Part shown: piece by piece, positions 1 through 8,311 of the stretch
How the letters are laid out: the number at the start of each line of letters is the position of its first letter
How positions within the stretch are numbered: the first letter of the stretch is position 1
Source: Alphaproteobacteria bacterium
GTDB taxonomy: Bacteria > Pseudomonadota > Alphaproteobacteria > Kiloniellales > DSM-21159
Direction: 5' to 3'
DNA: 64,000 nucleotides
Assembly (NCBI GenBank): GCA_030433005.1
Contig: JAUILQ010000020.1
Location: 1 to 64,000, forward strand
Notes under the pieces: model-generated
Database searches by the model: none
Seen by the model: the letters and a program-made list of their open reading frames with translations, nothing else
Told to the model about the DNA's origin: nothing
Translations under genes and position numbers: made by a program

Positions 1-2
1 CC

Positions 3-443
3 GCCGTGCTGATGCTCTCGGTCGCGGTCGCCGGCACGGTGTTTCTGCAGGTCCCGCTCGGCTGGCTGTCCGACCGCGCCAACAAGCGCGCCATGCTGCT
101 GGCCTGCGGCGCGGTCGGCGGCGCCGCCGCCCTGGCCCTGCCCTTCGCGGTCGGCGAGCCGCTGCTGCTCTGGCCGCTGCTGTTCCTCTGGGGCGGCGTC
201 TTCGTCGGGCTCTACACCATCGCCCTGGCGATGCTCGGCGAGCGCTTCGAAGGCGGCGCGCTGGCCCAGGCCAACGCGCTCTTCGTCATGGTCTACTGCC
301 TGGGCAATCTCGGCGGCCCGCCGCTGGTCGGCGCCGCCATGGACACGATCGGGCCGGACGGCCTGCCGATCCTGCTGACCGCCGTCTGCGGCCTGTTCCT
401 GGTCATCGGCCTGGCGCGGACGCCCTTCGTGCGTCCGCGCTAA
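3..443 (+). CDS. MFS transporter, C-terminal part (5' end outside window)
   Basis: The reading frame is open from the window edge to TAA at 441-443, so only the last ~147 residues are seen. They form about four hydrophobic helices with the loop sequence DRANKRAML near the start, the usual basic cytoplasmic loop of major facilitator proteins. The segment WPLLFLWG and the C-terminal GPPLVGAAMD..GPDGLP are shared almost word for word with the complete MFS protein at 23623-24795, so the two are paralogues of one small-solute MFS family. A 7-bp inverted repeat (431-437 / 445-451) spans the stop codon and may help end the transcript. The substrate is unknown. Confidence 0.85.
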   Translation, partial: AVLMLSVAVAGTVFLQVPLGWLSDRANKRAMLLACGAVGGAAALALPFAVGEPLLLWPLLFLWGGVFVGLYTIALAMLGERFEGGALAQANALFVMVYCLGNLGGPPLVGAAMDTIGPDGLPILLTAVCGLFLVIGLARTPFVRPR

Positions 444-811
444 TCGGACGCGGGCCTGCAGGAGCGCAGCCCTGCGGGGCGGCTTGTCCGACATGCGTGC
501 CCCTCATGGCTCGCCGCCGCGACGGCTCGCCGCACGACGCGGCGCCGGTATGCCGCAGGAACGCGCGCCCCTTCGCGCCCGGCCGAAGGCCTGCGATCGC
601 AGTCCCATCGCCGACCCGGCCATGCTGCAATGCGGTATACCATCAAGGGGGCTTGCACAGCGGCACCCGCTCAACGCAGGCTTCGCGGGCGCCTTGCGGA
701 GCCGGGTCATATGATGACTTAATGCTCCGCGCCCACGGGCGCTGGATCAAGCAAGCGGGCCGGCGCGCAACGACGCCGGCCCGGCAACGAAGAACCACGG
801 GAGGAAGACGC
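444..811. other. Intergenic region before tctC (no gene seen)
   Basis: These 368 bases separate the MFS gene from tctC. ORFs here read through in several frames but have GC-rich, Arg/Ala-biased translations and no family resemblance. The only clear element is the 8-bp palindrome GGTATACC at 634-641. A purine-rich ribosome site, GGAGGAAG, lies at about 799-806 just before the tctC start. No convincing sigma-70 promoter was found; a weak TTAATG -10-like box lies near 719. Confidence 0.6.
632..643. promoter_or_regulatory. Candidate operator CGGTATACCA upstream of tctC
   Basis: The sequence reads CGGTATACCA around the perfect palindrome GGTATACC (634-641). It differs in one base from TGGTATACCA, a form typical of sites bound by FCD-type GntR regulators (TNGTNNACNA), which often control tricarboxylate and sugar-acid transport operons. 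No FCD regulator lies in the window; the GntR protein at 18167 is of the UTRA type, whose sites look different. This is a candidate only. Confidence 0.3.
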
Positions 812-1792
812 ATGCTTAGACGGACTCTGCTCGCGCTCACCGCCGTCGCCGCCTTCGGCGCCGCCGGCCTGTCGGCCCCGGCGGCCCAGGCCGAATGGCC
901 GGAGCGCCCGATGACCATCATCGTGCCCTGGGGCGCCGGCGGCGGCACCGACGCGGTCGGCCGCATCATCGCCAGCCTCATGGAGAAGGACCTCGGCCAG
1001 CCGGTCAACGTCGTCAACCGCACCGGCGGCAGCGGCGTCGTCGGCCATTCGGCGATCGCCAACGCCGACCCCGACGGCTACACCTTCGGCGTCGTCACGG
1101 TCGAGATCGCCATGATGCACTGGCAGGGCCTGACCGACCTGACCTACGAGGACTACACGGTGCTCGGCCAGGTCAACATCGACCCCGGCGGAGTCATGGT
1201 CAGCTCCGATTCGGACTACGAGAGCGCCGAGGCGCTGCTCGAGGCGATCAAGGCCGAGCCCAAGGGCACCTTCAAGGCCTCGGGCACCGGCCAGGGCGGC
1301 ATCTGGCATCTCGGCCTCGCCGGCTGGATGCTCTCCGAGGGGCTGCCCGGCGACCAGGTGACCTGGGTGCCGAGCCAGGGCGCGGCCCCCGGCCTCAAGG
1401 ACATGGTCGCCGGCGGCGTCAACGTCGTGACCTCGTCGCTGCCCGAAGGCCAGGCCCTGATCGAGGCCGGCCGCGTGCGGCCGCTGGCCACCATGGGCCA
1501 GGAGCGCCTGAACATCTTCCCCGACGTGCCGACCCTCAAGGAGGCCACCGGCTCGGACTGGACGGTCGGCGCCTGGCGCGTGATCGCGGGTCCGAAGGGC
1601 ATTCCCGAGGACATCGTCGAGAAGGCCTCGGCGGCGCTGCAGAAGGCCTACGAGAGCCAGGAGTTCAAGGACTTCATGACCAACCGCGGCTTCGGCATGG
1701 TCTGGCGCGGTCCCCAGGAGGCCTACGACTTCATGGCCAAGTCCGACGAGGACCTGGGTAACGTGATGAAGGAAGCCGGGCTGGCGAAGTAG
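812..1792 (+). CDS. tctC: TctC-type tripartite tricarboxylate transporter substrate-binding protein
   Basis: This is the periplasmic solute receptor of a TTT (Bug family) secondary transporter. The ATG at 812 follows GGAGGAAG at a good distance and begins a clear Sec signal peptide (residues 1-27, hydrophobic core LLALTAVAAFGAAG, cleavage after AQA). The mature part starts EWPERPMTIIVPWGAGGGTD, the hallmark N-terminus of Bug receptors, and the 326-residue length fits. It is followed by tctB and tctA on the same strand, with a strong hairpin directly after its stop. The substrate cannot be read from sequence; a carboxylate or hydroxy-carboxylate is likely given the neighbouring reductase at 3962. 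Confidence 0.95.
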   Translation: MLRRTLLALTAVAAFGAAGLSAPAAQAEWPERPMTIIVPWGAGGGTDAVGRIIASLMEKDLGQPVNVVNRTGGSGVVGHSAIANADPDGYTFGVVTVEIAMMHWQGLTDLTYEDYTVLGQVNIDPGGVMVSSDSDYESAEALLEAIKAEPKGTFKASGTGQGGIWHLGLAGWMLSEGLPGDQVTWVPSQGAAPGLKDMVAGGVNVVTSSLPEGQALIEAGRVRPLATMGQERLNIFPDVPTLKEATGSDWTVGAWRVIAGPKGIPEDIVEKASAALQKAYESQEFKDFMTNRGFGMVWRGPQEAYDFMAKSDEDLGNVMKEAGLAK

Positions 1793-1820
1793 CCGCCCGC
1801 GCCCGCGACCGGGCGGGCGG
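1793..1820 (+). other. Intercistronic hairpin after tctC
   Basis: CCGCCCGC (1793-1800) pairs perfectly with GCGGGCGG (1813-1820) around a 12-nt loop, one base after the tctC stop. No U-run follows, so full termination is unlikely. A hairpin here could protect the 3' end of tctC mRNA or partly attenuate readthrough, giving more receptor than membrane subunits. That effect is inferred. Confidence 0.55.
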
Positions 1821-1910
1821 TTCCGCGCCGAGGCCAGCCCTCGGCCGGCGCCGCCCGCCCCTCGCGTGCCTGCTCTAACGCCGTCGCCTCCTGCCGCGGA
1901 GCCTGCCGCC

Positions 1911-2390
1911 GTGAAGGTCAACGATGCCGTGCCGGGCGCGATCCTGATCGTGTTCGCCGCCGGGGTGTTCCAGCAGACCCTCGGATTCCCGCCGATGCCG
2001 GGCCAGGACTACGGCTCCCGGCTGTTTCCCCAGGTCATCGCCGGGCTGATGACGCTCTGCGGCCTCAGCCTGATCGCCACCGGCATTGCCAACCGGCACA
2101 GCGAGCCGCTGTTCGTGCCGGCCGAGTGGATGCGCTCGCCGCCGCACTTCGTGAACTTCCTGCTGCTGGTCGGCCTGCTGATCTTCTACATCCTGGTCGC
2201 CGGCTGGCTCGGCTTCATCCCGACCGCCTTCATCATCCTGACGCTGCTGATGACGCGACTGCGCGGGCGCGGCCACCTGATCTCGACCCTGGCGATCGCC
2301 GCCGTCGCCAGCCTGGTCATGCAGCAGTTCTTCGGCCAGCTGCTGCGCGTGCCGCTGCCCTGGGGCATCGTGCCCCCGGTCTACTGGTAG
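1911..2390 (+). CDS. tctB: TctB family small membrane subunit of the TTT transporter
   Basis: The small four-helix membrane subunit of the tripartite tricarboxylate transporter. I prefer GTG 1911 because CGGAG (1897-1901) sits nine bases upstream and the protein then starts MKVNDAVPGAILIVFAAGVF, a usual TctB start. GTG 1866 would add 15 residues with no ribosome site. The 159 residues hold hydrophobic segments near 7-25, 40-55, 80-100 and 105-140, and the motif DYGSRLFPQVIAGLM (about residues 34-48) resembles the family motif around the first loop. The stop at 2390 is nine bases before tctA, as expected for an operon. Confidence 0.9.
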   Translation: MKVNDAVPGAILIVFAAGVFQQTLGFPPMPGQDYGSRLFPQVIAGLMTLCGLSLIATGIANRHSEPLFVPAEWMRSPPHFVNFLLLVGLLIFYILVAGWLGFIPTAFIILTLLMTRLRGRGHLISTLAIAAVASLVMQQFFGQLLRVPLPWGIVPPVYW

Positions 2391-2399
2391 GGGGCGGCC

Positions 2400-3899
2400 A
2401 TGGATCCGATCTCCCTCGCCTTCGGGCTGATCCTCGACCCCTATGTCCTGACGGTCATGGTGCTGGCCGGCAGCTTCGGCCTGTTCATGGGCGCCATCCC
2501 GGGCCTCTCGGCGACCATGGCGACCGCGCTGCTGGTCCCGGTCACCTTCTTCATGGAGCCGGTGCCGGCCTTGGCGGCCATCGTGACGGCGACCGCCATG
2601 GCGATCTTCGCCGGCGACATCCCGGGCGCGCTGCTGCGCATCCCCGGCACGCCGGCCTCGGCCGCCTACACCAACGAAGCCCACACCATGACGATGAACG
2701 GCAAGGCCGAGATGGCGCTCGGCCTCAGCCTGACGGGCGCGATCCTGGGCGGGCTGTTCGGCAGCGCCGTGCTCGCGACCTCGGCGCCGGTGCTCGCCGA
2801 CATCGCCCTGCGCTTCAGCTCCTTCGAGTACTTCTGGCTGGCCTGCATGGGGCTGACCTGCGCGGCCTTCGTCTCGTCGGGCACGGCGGTCAAGGGCTTC
2901 GTCTCCCTGCTGCTCGGCCTGTTCATCGCGACCATCGGCATCGACCCGATGTCGGGCCACCCGCGCTTCACCTTCGGCAACGTCGACCTGATGGGCGGCA
3001 TCCAGTTCATCCCGGCGATGATCGGCATGTTCGCCTTCGCCGAGGTGATCCGCAGCGTCACCGCGACGACCCCGCACTTCCGCCCGCCGCAGGAGCGCAT
3101 CGGCAACATCTTCAAGGGCCTGGGCCCGGTGCTGATGCGCTACAAGGTCAACCTGCTGCGCGGCAGCGTGATCGGCACGGCCGTGGGCGCCCTGCCCGGC
3201 GCCGGCTCCGACATCGCCGCCTGGATCTCCTACGCCGTCGGCAAGAAGTTCTCCAAGGAGCCCGAGAAGTTCGGCACCGGCCACCCCGAGGGCATCGTCG
3301 ACGCCGGCTCCTCGAACAACGCCGGGCTCGGCGGCTCCTGGGTGCCGGCGCTGGTCTTCGGCATCCCCGGCGACTCGATCACCGCGATCGTCATCGGCGT
3401 GCTCTACATGAAGGGCATGAACCCGGGCCCGACGGTGTTCCTCTACCAGCCGGAGCTGATCTACGCGGTCTTCCTGTCGTTCTTCCTGGCCAACCTGATG
3501 CTGCTGCCGCTCGGCCTGACCGCGATCAAGTCGTCGAAGCGCCTGCTCCTGGTGCCGCGCGAGATCCTGATGCCGATCATCCTGCTGTTCTGCATCGTCG
3601 GCACCTTCGCCATCAACAACACGGTCTTCGACGTCGGCGTCATGCTGGTGCTCGGCCTGATCGCCTACCTGATGGAGGAGAACGGCTTCCCGATCGCGCC
3701 GGCGATCCTCGGCCTGGTGCTCGGGCCGCTGCTCGAGGACTCCTTCATCACCTCGATGATCAAGGCCGACGGCGACCTGCTGGCCTTCTTCGACCGGCCG
3801 ATCGCCGCCGCCCTCGGCGTCGTCACGATCCTGATCTGGATCGTGCCGCTGGTCGTGCGCCTGCGCCGGCGCGGCCGGCTGCCCGAAGGCGTCGGCTGA
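2400..3899 (+). CDS. tctA: TctA family large permease subunit of the TTT transporter
   Basis: The large integral-membrane subunit that carries the substrate across the inner membrane. It has 499 residues, the usual length, with about 12 hydrophobic helices. Family motifs are visible: GAIPGLSATMATALLVP near residue 27-43, GDIPGALLRIPGTPAS near 72-87, and the second repeat LPGAGSDIAAWISYA near 262-276 followed by GSSNNAG and GDSITAIVIG. The last three mark the internal duplication typical of TctA. ATG 2400 follows GGGGGCGG. It is the third gene of the tctCBA operon. Confidence 0.96.
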   Translation: MDPISLAFGLILDPYVLTVMVLAGSFGLFMGAIPGLSATMATALLVPVTFFMEPVPALAAIVTATAMAIFAGDIPGALLRIPGTPASAAYTNEAHTMTMNGKAEMALGLSLTGAILGGLFGSAVLATSAPVLADIALRFSSFEYFWLACMGLTCAAFVSSGTAVKGFVSLLLGLFIATIGIDPMSGHPRFTFGNVDLMGGIQFIPAMIGMFAFAEVIRSVTATTPHFRPPQERIGNIFKGLGPVLMRYKVNLLRGSVIGTAVGALPGAGSDIAAWISYAVGKKFSKEPEKFGTGHPEGIVDAGSSNNAGLGGSWVPALVFGIPGDSITAIVIGVLYMKGMNPGPTVFLYQPELIYAVFLSFFLANLMLLPLGLTAIKSSKRLLLVPREILMPIILLFCIVGTFAINNTVFDVGVMLVLGLIAYLMEENGFPIAPAILGLVLGPLLEDSFITSMIKADGDLLAFFDRPIAAALGVVTILIWIVPLVVRLRRRGRLPEGVG

Positions 3900-3961
3900 C
3901 CGACGGCAACCCTTATCGCGGCCGCGCCCCGCGGCCGCCGACCCGAGACGAGGAGTCACCC

Positions 3962-4858
3962 ATGAGCGACAAGCAAGCGATCGGATTCGTCGGCGTCGGC
4001 CTGATGGGCCACGGCATGGCCAAGAACCTGATGGCCAAGGGCCATCCCATGACCATCCTGGGCAACCGCAACCGCAAGCCGGTCGACGACCTGGTCGCCA
4101 AGGGCGCGACCGAGGCCAAGTCGCCGGCCGAGGTCGCCAGGGCCAGCCGCATCGTCTTCCTCTGCCTGCCGACCTCGAGCCACGTCGAGGCGGTCGTCGC
4201 CGGCGAGAACGGCCTGCTTTCCGCTGCCGCCGAGGGGCTGATCGTCGTCGACACCAGCACCGCCGACCCCAACTCGACGCTCAAGCTGGCCGAGGCCGCC
4301 GAGGCCAAGGGCGTGCGCTACGTCGACGCGCCGCTGACCCGCACGCCGAACGAGGCCGAGGCCGGCAAGCTCAACACCATGGTCGGCTGCGACGCGGCGC
4401 TGTTCGCCGAGCTCAAGCCGGTGATGGAATGCTACGCCGAGAACATCTTCCACATCGGCCCCGTCGGCTCCGGTCACAAGCTGAAGCTGATCAACAACTT
4501 CATCGCCATGGGCCTGGCCAGCCTGGTCGCCGAGGCGGTCTCGACGGCGCGCAAGGTCGGCGTCGACCTCGACAAGCTGTACGAGCTGGTCGGCGCCGGC
4601 CCGGTCAACAGCGGCATCTTCCAGAAGATGATGGACCAGGCGACCAAGGGCGACCCCTCGGGCCTGCAGTTCGCGATCCGCAACGCCCAGAAGGACCTGC
4701 GCTACTTCAACGCCATGGCCGCCGAGGCCGGCCAGGTCGGCGGCATGGCGCCGGCCGCCCTGCAGACCCTGAGCCTGGCCTCGGCGCTCGGCCACGGCGA
4801 CGACCTTGTGCCGCAGCTGGTCGACGTGCTGAGCGAGGTCAACGGCGCGAAGAAGTAG
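3962..4858 (+). CDS. NAD(P)-dependent beta-hydroxyacid dehydrogenase (HIBADH / tartronate-semialdehyde reductase family)
   Basis: A 298-residue cytoplasmic oxidoreductase. The Rossmann fingerprint GFVGVGLMGHGMAKN lies at residues 8-22. The substrate motif DAPLTRTPNEAEAG (about 118-131) corresponds to the DAPVSGG.xGA loop of the family but is altered, and GSGHKLKLINN carries the catalytic lysine within the expected G-x-x-G-x-x-x-K pattern. It follows tctA by 62 bases on the same strand with GAGGAG before ATG 3962, so it probably acts on a hydroxyacid imported by TctCBA. The changed substrate loop makes glyoxylate-pathway tartronate semialdehyde less certain; exact substrate unknown. Confidence 0.88.
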   Translation: MSDKQAIGFVGVGLMGHGMAKNLMAKGHPMTILGNRNRKPVDDLVAKGATEAKSPAEVARASRIVFLCLPTSSHVEAVVAGENGLLSAAAEGLIVVDTSTADPNSTLKLAEAAEAKGVRYVDAPLTRTPNEAEAGKLNTMVGCDAALFAELKPVMECYAENIFHIGPVGSGHKLKLINNFIAMGLASLVAEAVSTARKVGVDLDKLYELVGAGPVNSGIFQKMMDQATKGDPSGLQFAIRNAQKDLRYFNAMAAEAGQVGGMAPAALQTLSLASALGHGDDLVPQLVDVLSEVNGAKK

Positions 4859-4869
4859 GCGCGGCAGCC

Positions 4870-4894
4870 ACCTCTCCCGCACTGCGGGAGAGGT
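4870..4894. terminator. Bidirectional terminator between convergent genes
   Basis: ACCTCTCCCGC (4870-4880) and GCGGGAGAGGT (4884-4894) form a perfect 11-bp stem with a 3-nt ACT loop. It sits in the 41-base gap between the convergent reductase (+) and flavoprotein (-) genes. The stem sequence is also of a type commonly dispersed in GC-rich proteobacterial genomes. The run of T expected after an intrinsic terminator is missing on both strands. Confidence 0.65.
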
Positions 4895-4899
4895 ACGCC

Positions 4900-7386
4900 C
4901 TACGCCTTCACCCGCTCGTTCGTCGGGTCGTAGAGCGGCTGCAGGTGGAGCTCGCAGGCCACGCGCTCGCCGGCGACTTCGAGCTCGTAGCTGCCGCCCT
5001 CCAGGAAGGCGCGGTCGAAGGGCCCGGGCTGGCGGACGTAGCCGTAGCCGATGCTCTTGGCGACCGTGTAGCCCCAGCCGGCGCTGGCCAGGTAGCCGAC
5101 GCGCTCGCCGTCGCGGTAGAGCGTCTCGCGGCCGAGCAGCACCACCGCGGGGTCGTCGACCGTGAAGCAGGCCAGGCGCTTCTTCAGGCCGGCCTCGCGC
5201 TGGCCGAGCAGCGCCTCGCGGCCGAGGAAGGGCGTGTTGGACTTGAGCTTCACGGCGAAGCCGAGCCCGGCCTCGAGCGGCGTGTCGTCGCTGGTGATGT
5301 CGCTACCCCAGGCGCGGTAGCCCTTCTCCAGGCGCAGCGATTCGATCGCCCGGTAGCCGCAGTTGGCGAGACCGAAGCCTTCGCCGGCCGCGACCAGGCG
5401 GTCGTAGACCGCCGCCGCCGTCTCGCTCGGCAGGTGCAGCTCCCATCCCAGCTCGCCCTCGTAGGTCACGCGCAGCGCGCGCACCGGCGCGCCGCCGATC
5501 GCGATCTCCCGGCAGCTGGCGAAGGGAAAGGCCGCGTTCGAGAGGTCCGCGGCACTCACTTCTGCCAGCAGGTCGCGGGCACGCGGTCCCATCACGGTGA
5601 GCACGGCCCAGGCCGAGGTCACGTCGATCAGGTGCGCGTCCTGGCCGTCAGGGATGTTGCGGCGGATCCACTCGAAGTCGCGGGTCGCCGCCCCGGTGCC
5701 GGTGACGATGTAGAAGCGGTCCTCGGCGAGCCGCGCCACCGTCAGGTCGCACTCGATGCCGCCGCGCCGGTTGCACAGCTGGGTGTAGGTGACGCGGCCG
5801 ACCTCGCGCGCGACCTCGCCGGCGCAGATCCAGGACAGCGCGGCCGCGGCGTCTCGGCCGACCAGCAGGAACTTGGCGAAGGACGACTGGTCGAAGATCC
5901 CGACCCTCTCGCGCACCGCGCGGTGCTCCTCGCCGACCGCCTCGAACCAGTTCTGCCGGCCGTAGCTGTAGACGTCGGCCGCCGCCTCGCCCTCGCGCGC
6001 GAACCAGTTCGGCCGCTCCCAGCCGAGCTTCTCGCCGAACACCGCGCCGGCCGCCTTCAGCCGGCCGTAGAGCGGCGAGACACGGGCCGGCCGGCCGCTC
6101 TCGTGCTCCTCGTGGGGCCAGGCCATGGTGTAGTGCTTGCCGGTCGCCTCGACGGTGCGCGCGCGCACCCAGTCGGCGCTGCGGTGCGGCTGGCCGAAGC
6201 GGCGGATGTCGACGGCGGCGAGATCCATCGGCGCCTCGCCGCGCGCGACCCACTCGGCGAGCGCCCAGCCGGCGCCGCCGGCCGCCGCGATGCCGAAGGC
6301 GTTGAAGCCGGCGCCGACGAAGAAGCCGCCGAGGCCCGGCGCCTCGCCCAGGATGAAGTTGCCGTCGGGCGTGAAGGATTCGGGGCCGTTGATGAACTGG
6401 CGCACGCCGACCTCGGCGAGCCGCGGCACGCGGTGCAGCGCGCTCTCCATCAGCGGCTCGAACTGGTCGTAGTTCCAGTCGAGCAGCGAGAATACGAAGC
6501 CCTCGGGGATGCCGCGCTCGGCCCAGGGCAGCGGCCGGCGCTCGTAGCCGCCCATGACCAGGCCGCCGACGTCCTCCTTGAAGTAGATCAGCCCGTCGGG
6601 ATCGCGCAGCGTCGGCAGGTCGGGGGCGACGCCTTCGACCTTCTCGGTCACCAGGTACTGGTGCTGCATCGAGGACAGCGGCACAGCCACGCCGGCCAGC
6701 GCGCCGATCCCGGGTGCCCACTGCCCCGCGCAGTTGACCAGGCTCTCGCAGGCGATCTCGCCGGCGTCGGTGACGACGCCGGTGACGCGGCCGCGCGCGG
6801 TCTTCACGGCCGTGACCGAGACGCCCTCGACGATCCGGACGCCTTCCATGCGCGCGCCCTTGGCCAGGGCCTGGGTGAGGTCGGAGGGATTGGCCTGGCC
6901 GTCGGTCGGCAGGTAGGCGGCGCCGACCAGGTCGTCGATCTCCATGACCGGCCAGAGGTCCTGCGCCTCCTTCGGGCCGAGCAGGTGCATCTCCAGGCCG
7001 AAGGAATGCGCCGTCGTCGCCTGGCGCCGGATCTCGGTCATGCGCTCGGCGTTGCAGGCCAGGCGCAGGCCGCCGTTCTGCTTGAAGCCGGTGGCCTGGC
7101 CGGTCTCGGCTTGCAGGCGGCCGTAGAGCTCGACCGAGTACTTCAGCAGGCGGGTGATGTTGGCGCTCGAGCGCAGCTGGCCGACCAGGCCGGCGGCGTG
7201 GAACGAGGTGCCGCTGGTCAGCTTGTGGCGCTCCAGCAGCACGACGTCGCGCACGCCGGCGCGGGCCAGGTGGTAGGCGGTGCTGCAGCCGATGATGCCG
7301 CCGCCGACGATGACGACCTGGGCGGAGTCCGGCACGCCCTTGCCGGAAACCCCGCCCGCTTCCTGACCCCCGGAGCCCTGCCCCAT
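4900..7386 (-). CDS. FAD-dependent dimethylglycine/sarcosine dehydrogenase-like protein with aminomethyltransferase (GcvT) half
   Basis: An 828-residue two-part enzyme of the DMGDH/SARDH family, which removes N-methyl groups oxidatively and passes one-carbon units to folate. The N-terminal DAO domain has VVIVGGGIIGCSTAYHLA at 24-41 and SGTSFHAAGLVG at 58-69; H63 is at the position of the covalent flavin-binding histidine of the eukaryotic enzymes. The C-terminal half from about residue 430 is a folate-binding GcvT domain (VGIFDQSSFAKFLLVG, YEGELGWELHLP, GYRAIESLRLEKGYRAWG). ATG 7386 is seven bases below the kinase stop, so it is the last gene of the minus-strand betaine-type operon. Exact substrate (dimethylglycine, sarcosine or another N-methyl amine) is not fixed by sequence. 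Confidence 0.9.
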   Translation of the reverse strand: MGQGSGGQEAGGVSGKGVPDSAQVVIVGGGIIGCSTAYHLARAGVRDVVLLERHKLTSGTSFHAAGLVGQLRSSANITRLLKYSVELYGRLQAETGQATGFKQNGGLRLACNAERMTEIRRQATTAHSFGLEMHLLGPKEAQDLWPVMEIDDLVGAAYLPTDGQANPSDLTQALAKGARMEGVRIVEGVSVTAVKTARGRVTGVVTDAGEIACESLVNCAGQWAPGIGALAGVAVPLSSMQHQYLVTEKVEGVAPDLPTLRDPDGLIYFKEDVGGLVMGGYERRPLPWAERGIPEGFVFSLLDWNYDQFEPLMESALHRVPRLAEVGVRQFINGPESFTPDGNFILGEAPGLGGFFVGAGFNAFGIAAAGGAGWALAEWVARGEAPMDLAAVDIRRFGQPHRSADWVRARTVEATGKHYTMAWPHEEHESGRPARVSPLYGRLKAAGAVFGEKLGWERPNWFAREGEAAADVYSYGRQNWFEAVGEEHRAVRERVGIFDQSSFAKFLLVGRDAAAALSWICAGEVAREVGRVTYTQLCNRRGGIECDLTVARLAEDRFYIVTGTGAATRDFEWIRRNIPDGQDAHLIDVTSAWAVLTVMGPRARDLLAEVSAADLSNAAFPFASCREIAIGGAPVRALRVTYEGELGWELHLPSETAAAVYDRLVAAGEGFGLANCGYRAIESLRLEKGYRAWGSDITSDDTPLEAGLGFAVKLKSNTPFLGREALLGQREAGLKKRLACFTVDDPAVVLLGRETLYRDGERVGYLASAGWGYTVAKSIGYGYVRQPGPFDRAFLEGGSYELEVAGERVACELHLQPLYDPTNERVKA

Positions 7387-7393
7387 CTCGCCC

Positions 7394-8302
7394 TCACCCT
7401 GTTGCGGAATCGCGCTCCACCGCCTCGAAGTCGGCCCAGGCGCGCCGGAAGCGGGCCAGGTTCTCCTCCGTGTAGGCGTCGAAGTCGAAGTCGATGCCCG
7501 AGTGGATCTCGGAGACCATGCTCCAGAGGCTCTCGCGCAAGAGAGAGGCGGCCTTCATCGCGGCCAGGGCGCGGCGCTCGGCCGGCGCGGGCGGGCGGCC
7601 GAAGTAGAGCGCCAGCAGGCGCTCCTCGAGCTCCGGATCGAACTGGTTGTTCGACGACAGGCCGCCGAGGTCGAAGAAGGGCGAGTTGAAGCCGGCGTAG
7701 TCCCAGTCGATCAGCCACAGCCGCTCGCCGTCGTCGAGGAAGTTCGCGGCCAGCAGGTCGTTGTGGCCGAACACCACCTCGATCGGCCCGACCGCGCGCT
7801 CCAGGCGGCGCGACTGCTCCTGCAGCTCCGGCAGCAGGGCCACGCGCTTGCTCCCGGCGTCGCGCAGCACGCCGGCGTAGTGACGCACGATCTGGAACAC
7901 CCAGAACATCAGCGCCGGCCCGCGCAGCTGCTCGAGGATCCCGTGGTGGCAGCGGCGGATCAGCGGCACCGCGCGCTCCAGCATCGCCGGCTCGCGCAGA
8001 TCGGCCTCGGCGAGCGTGCGGCCCTCGACGAAGCGGGTGACCAGCACGCCGGGCTCGGCATGGACGACCGCCGGCGAGACCCCGGCGGCCTCGGCGGCGC
8101 GCGCCGCCGCCAGCTCGTTGAAGCGCATTACCCCGTGCACCGGGATGTCGGCGCCGACGCGCACGAAATAGCGCTCGCCGCGGTCTTCGACCAGGAAGTT
8201 CGTGTTGGTGATGCCGCCCTCGATCGGGCGCGGCTCGACGCGGCCCGACCAGATGTCGAGGCCGGCGACCTGTGCGGCGGGGTCGTCGTAGGGCCGGTTC
8301 AT
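7394..8302 (-). CDS. Choline/ethanolamine-kinase-like phosphotransferase (APH fold), copy 1
   Basis: A 302-residue kinase of the aminoglycoside phosphotransferase / choline kinase superfamily. The catalytic loop is FGHNDLLAANFLDD with H180, D182 and N187, and the metal-binding motif is IDWDYAGFNSPFFDLG with D199. ATP-site residues lie near GGITNTNFLVED (29-40). The gene sits nine bases after the permease and seven before the flavoprotein, inside the betaine-type operon, so it likely phosphorylates the imported amino alcohol or a product of it. The second copy at 13708 has its catalytic residues at exactly the same positions. An antibiotic-resistance role is unlikely in this context. Confidence 0.85.
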   Translation of the reverse strand: MNRPYDDPAAQVAGLDIWSGRVEPRPIEGGITNTNFLVEDRGERYFVRVGADIPVHGVMRFNELAAARAAEAAGVSPAVVHAEPGVLVTRFVEGRTLAEADLREPAMLERAVPLIRRCHHGILEQLRGPALMFWVFQIVRHYAGVLRDAGSKRVALLPELQEQSRRLERAVGPIEVVFGHNDLLAANFLDDGERLWLIDWDYAGFNSPFFDLGGLSSNNQFDPELEERLLALYFGRPPAPAERRALAAMKAASLLRESLWSMVSEIHSGIDFDFDAYTEENLARFRRAWADFEAVERDSATG

Positions 8303-8311
8303 GAGCGCTCG

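Noticed and set aside
1875..3959. Minus-strand open frame of 694 codons opposite tctB-tctA
   Set aside because: It is an antisense shadow in GC-rich DNA. Its translation is Arg/Asp/His-rich low-complexity sequence, while the plus strand has clear TctB and TctA.
7394..8302. Aminoglycoside-resistance phosphotransferase
   Set aside because: The APH fold is shared with choline kinases, and the operon with a betaine importer and DMGDH-like enzyme argues against resistance.
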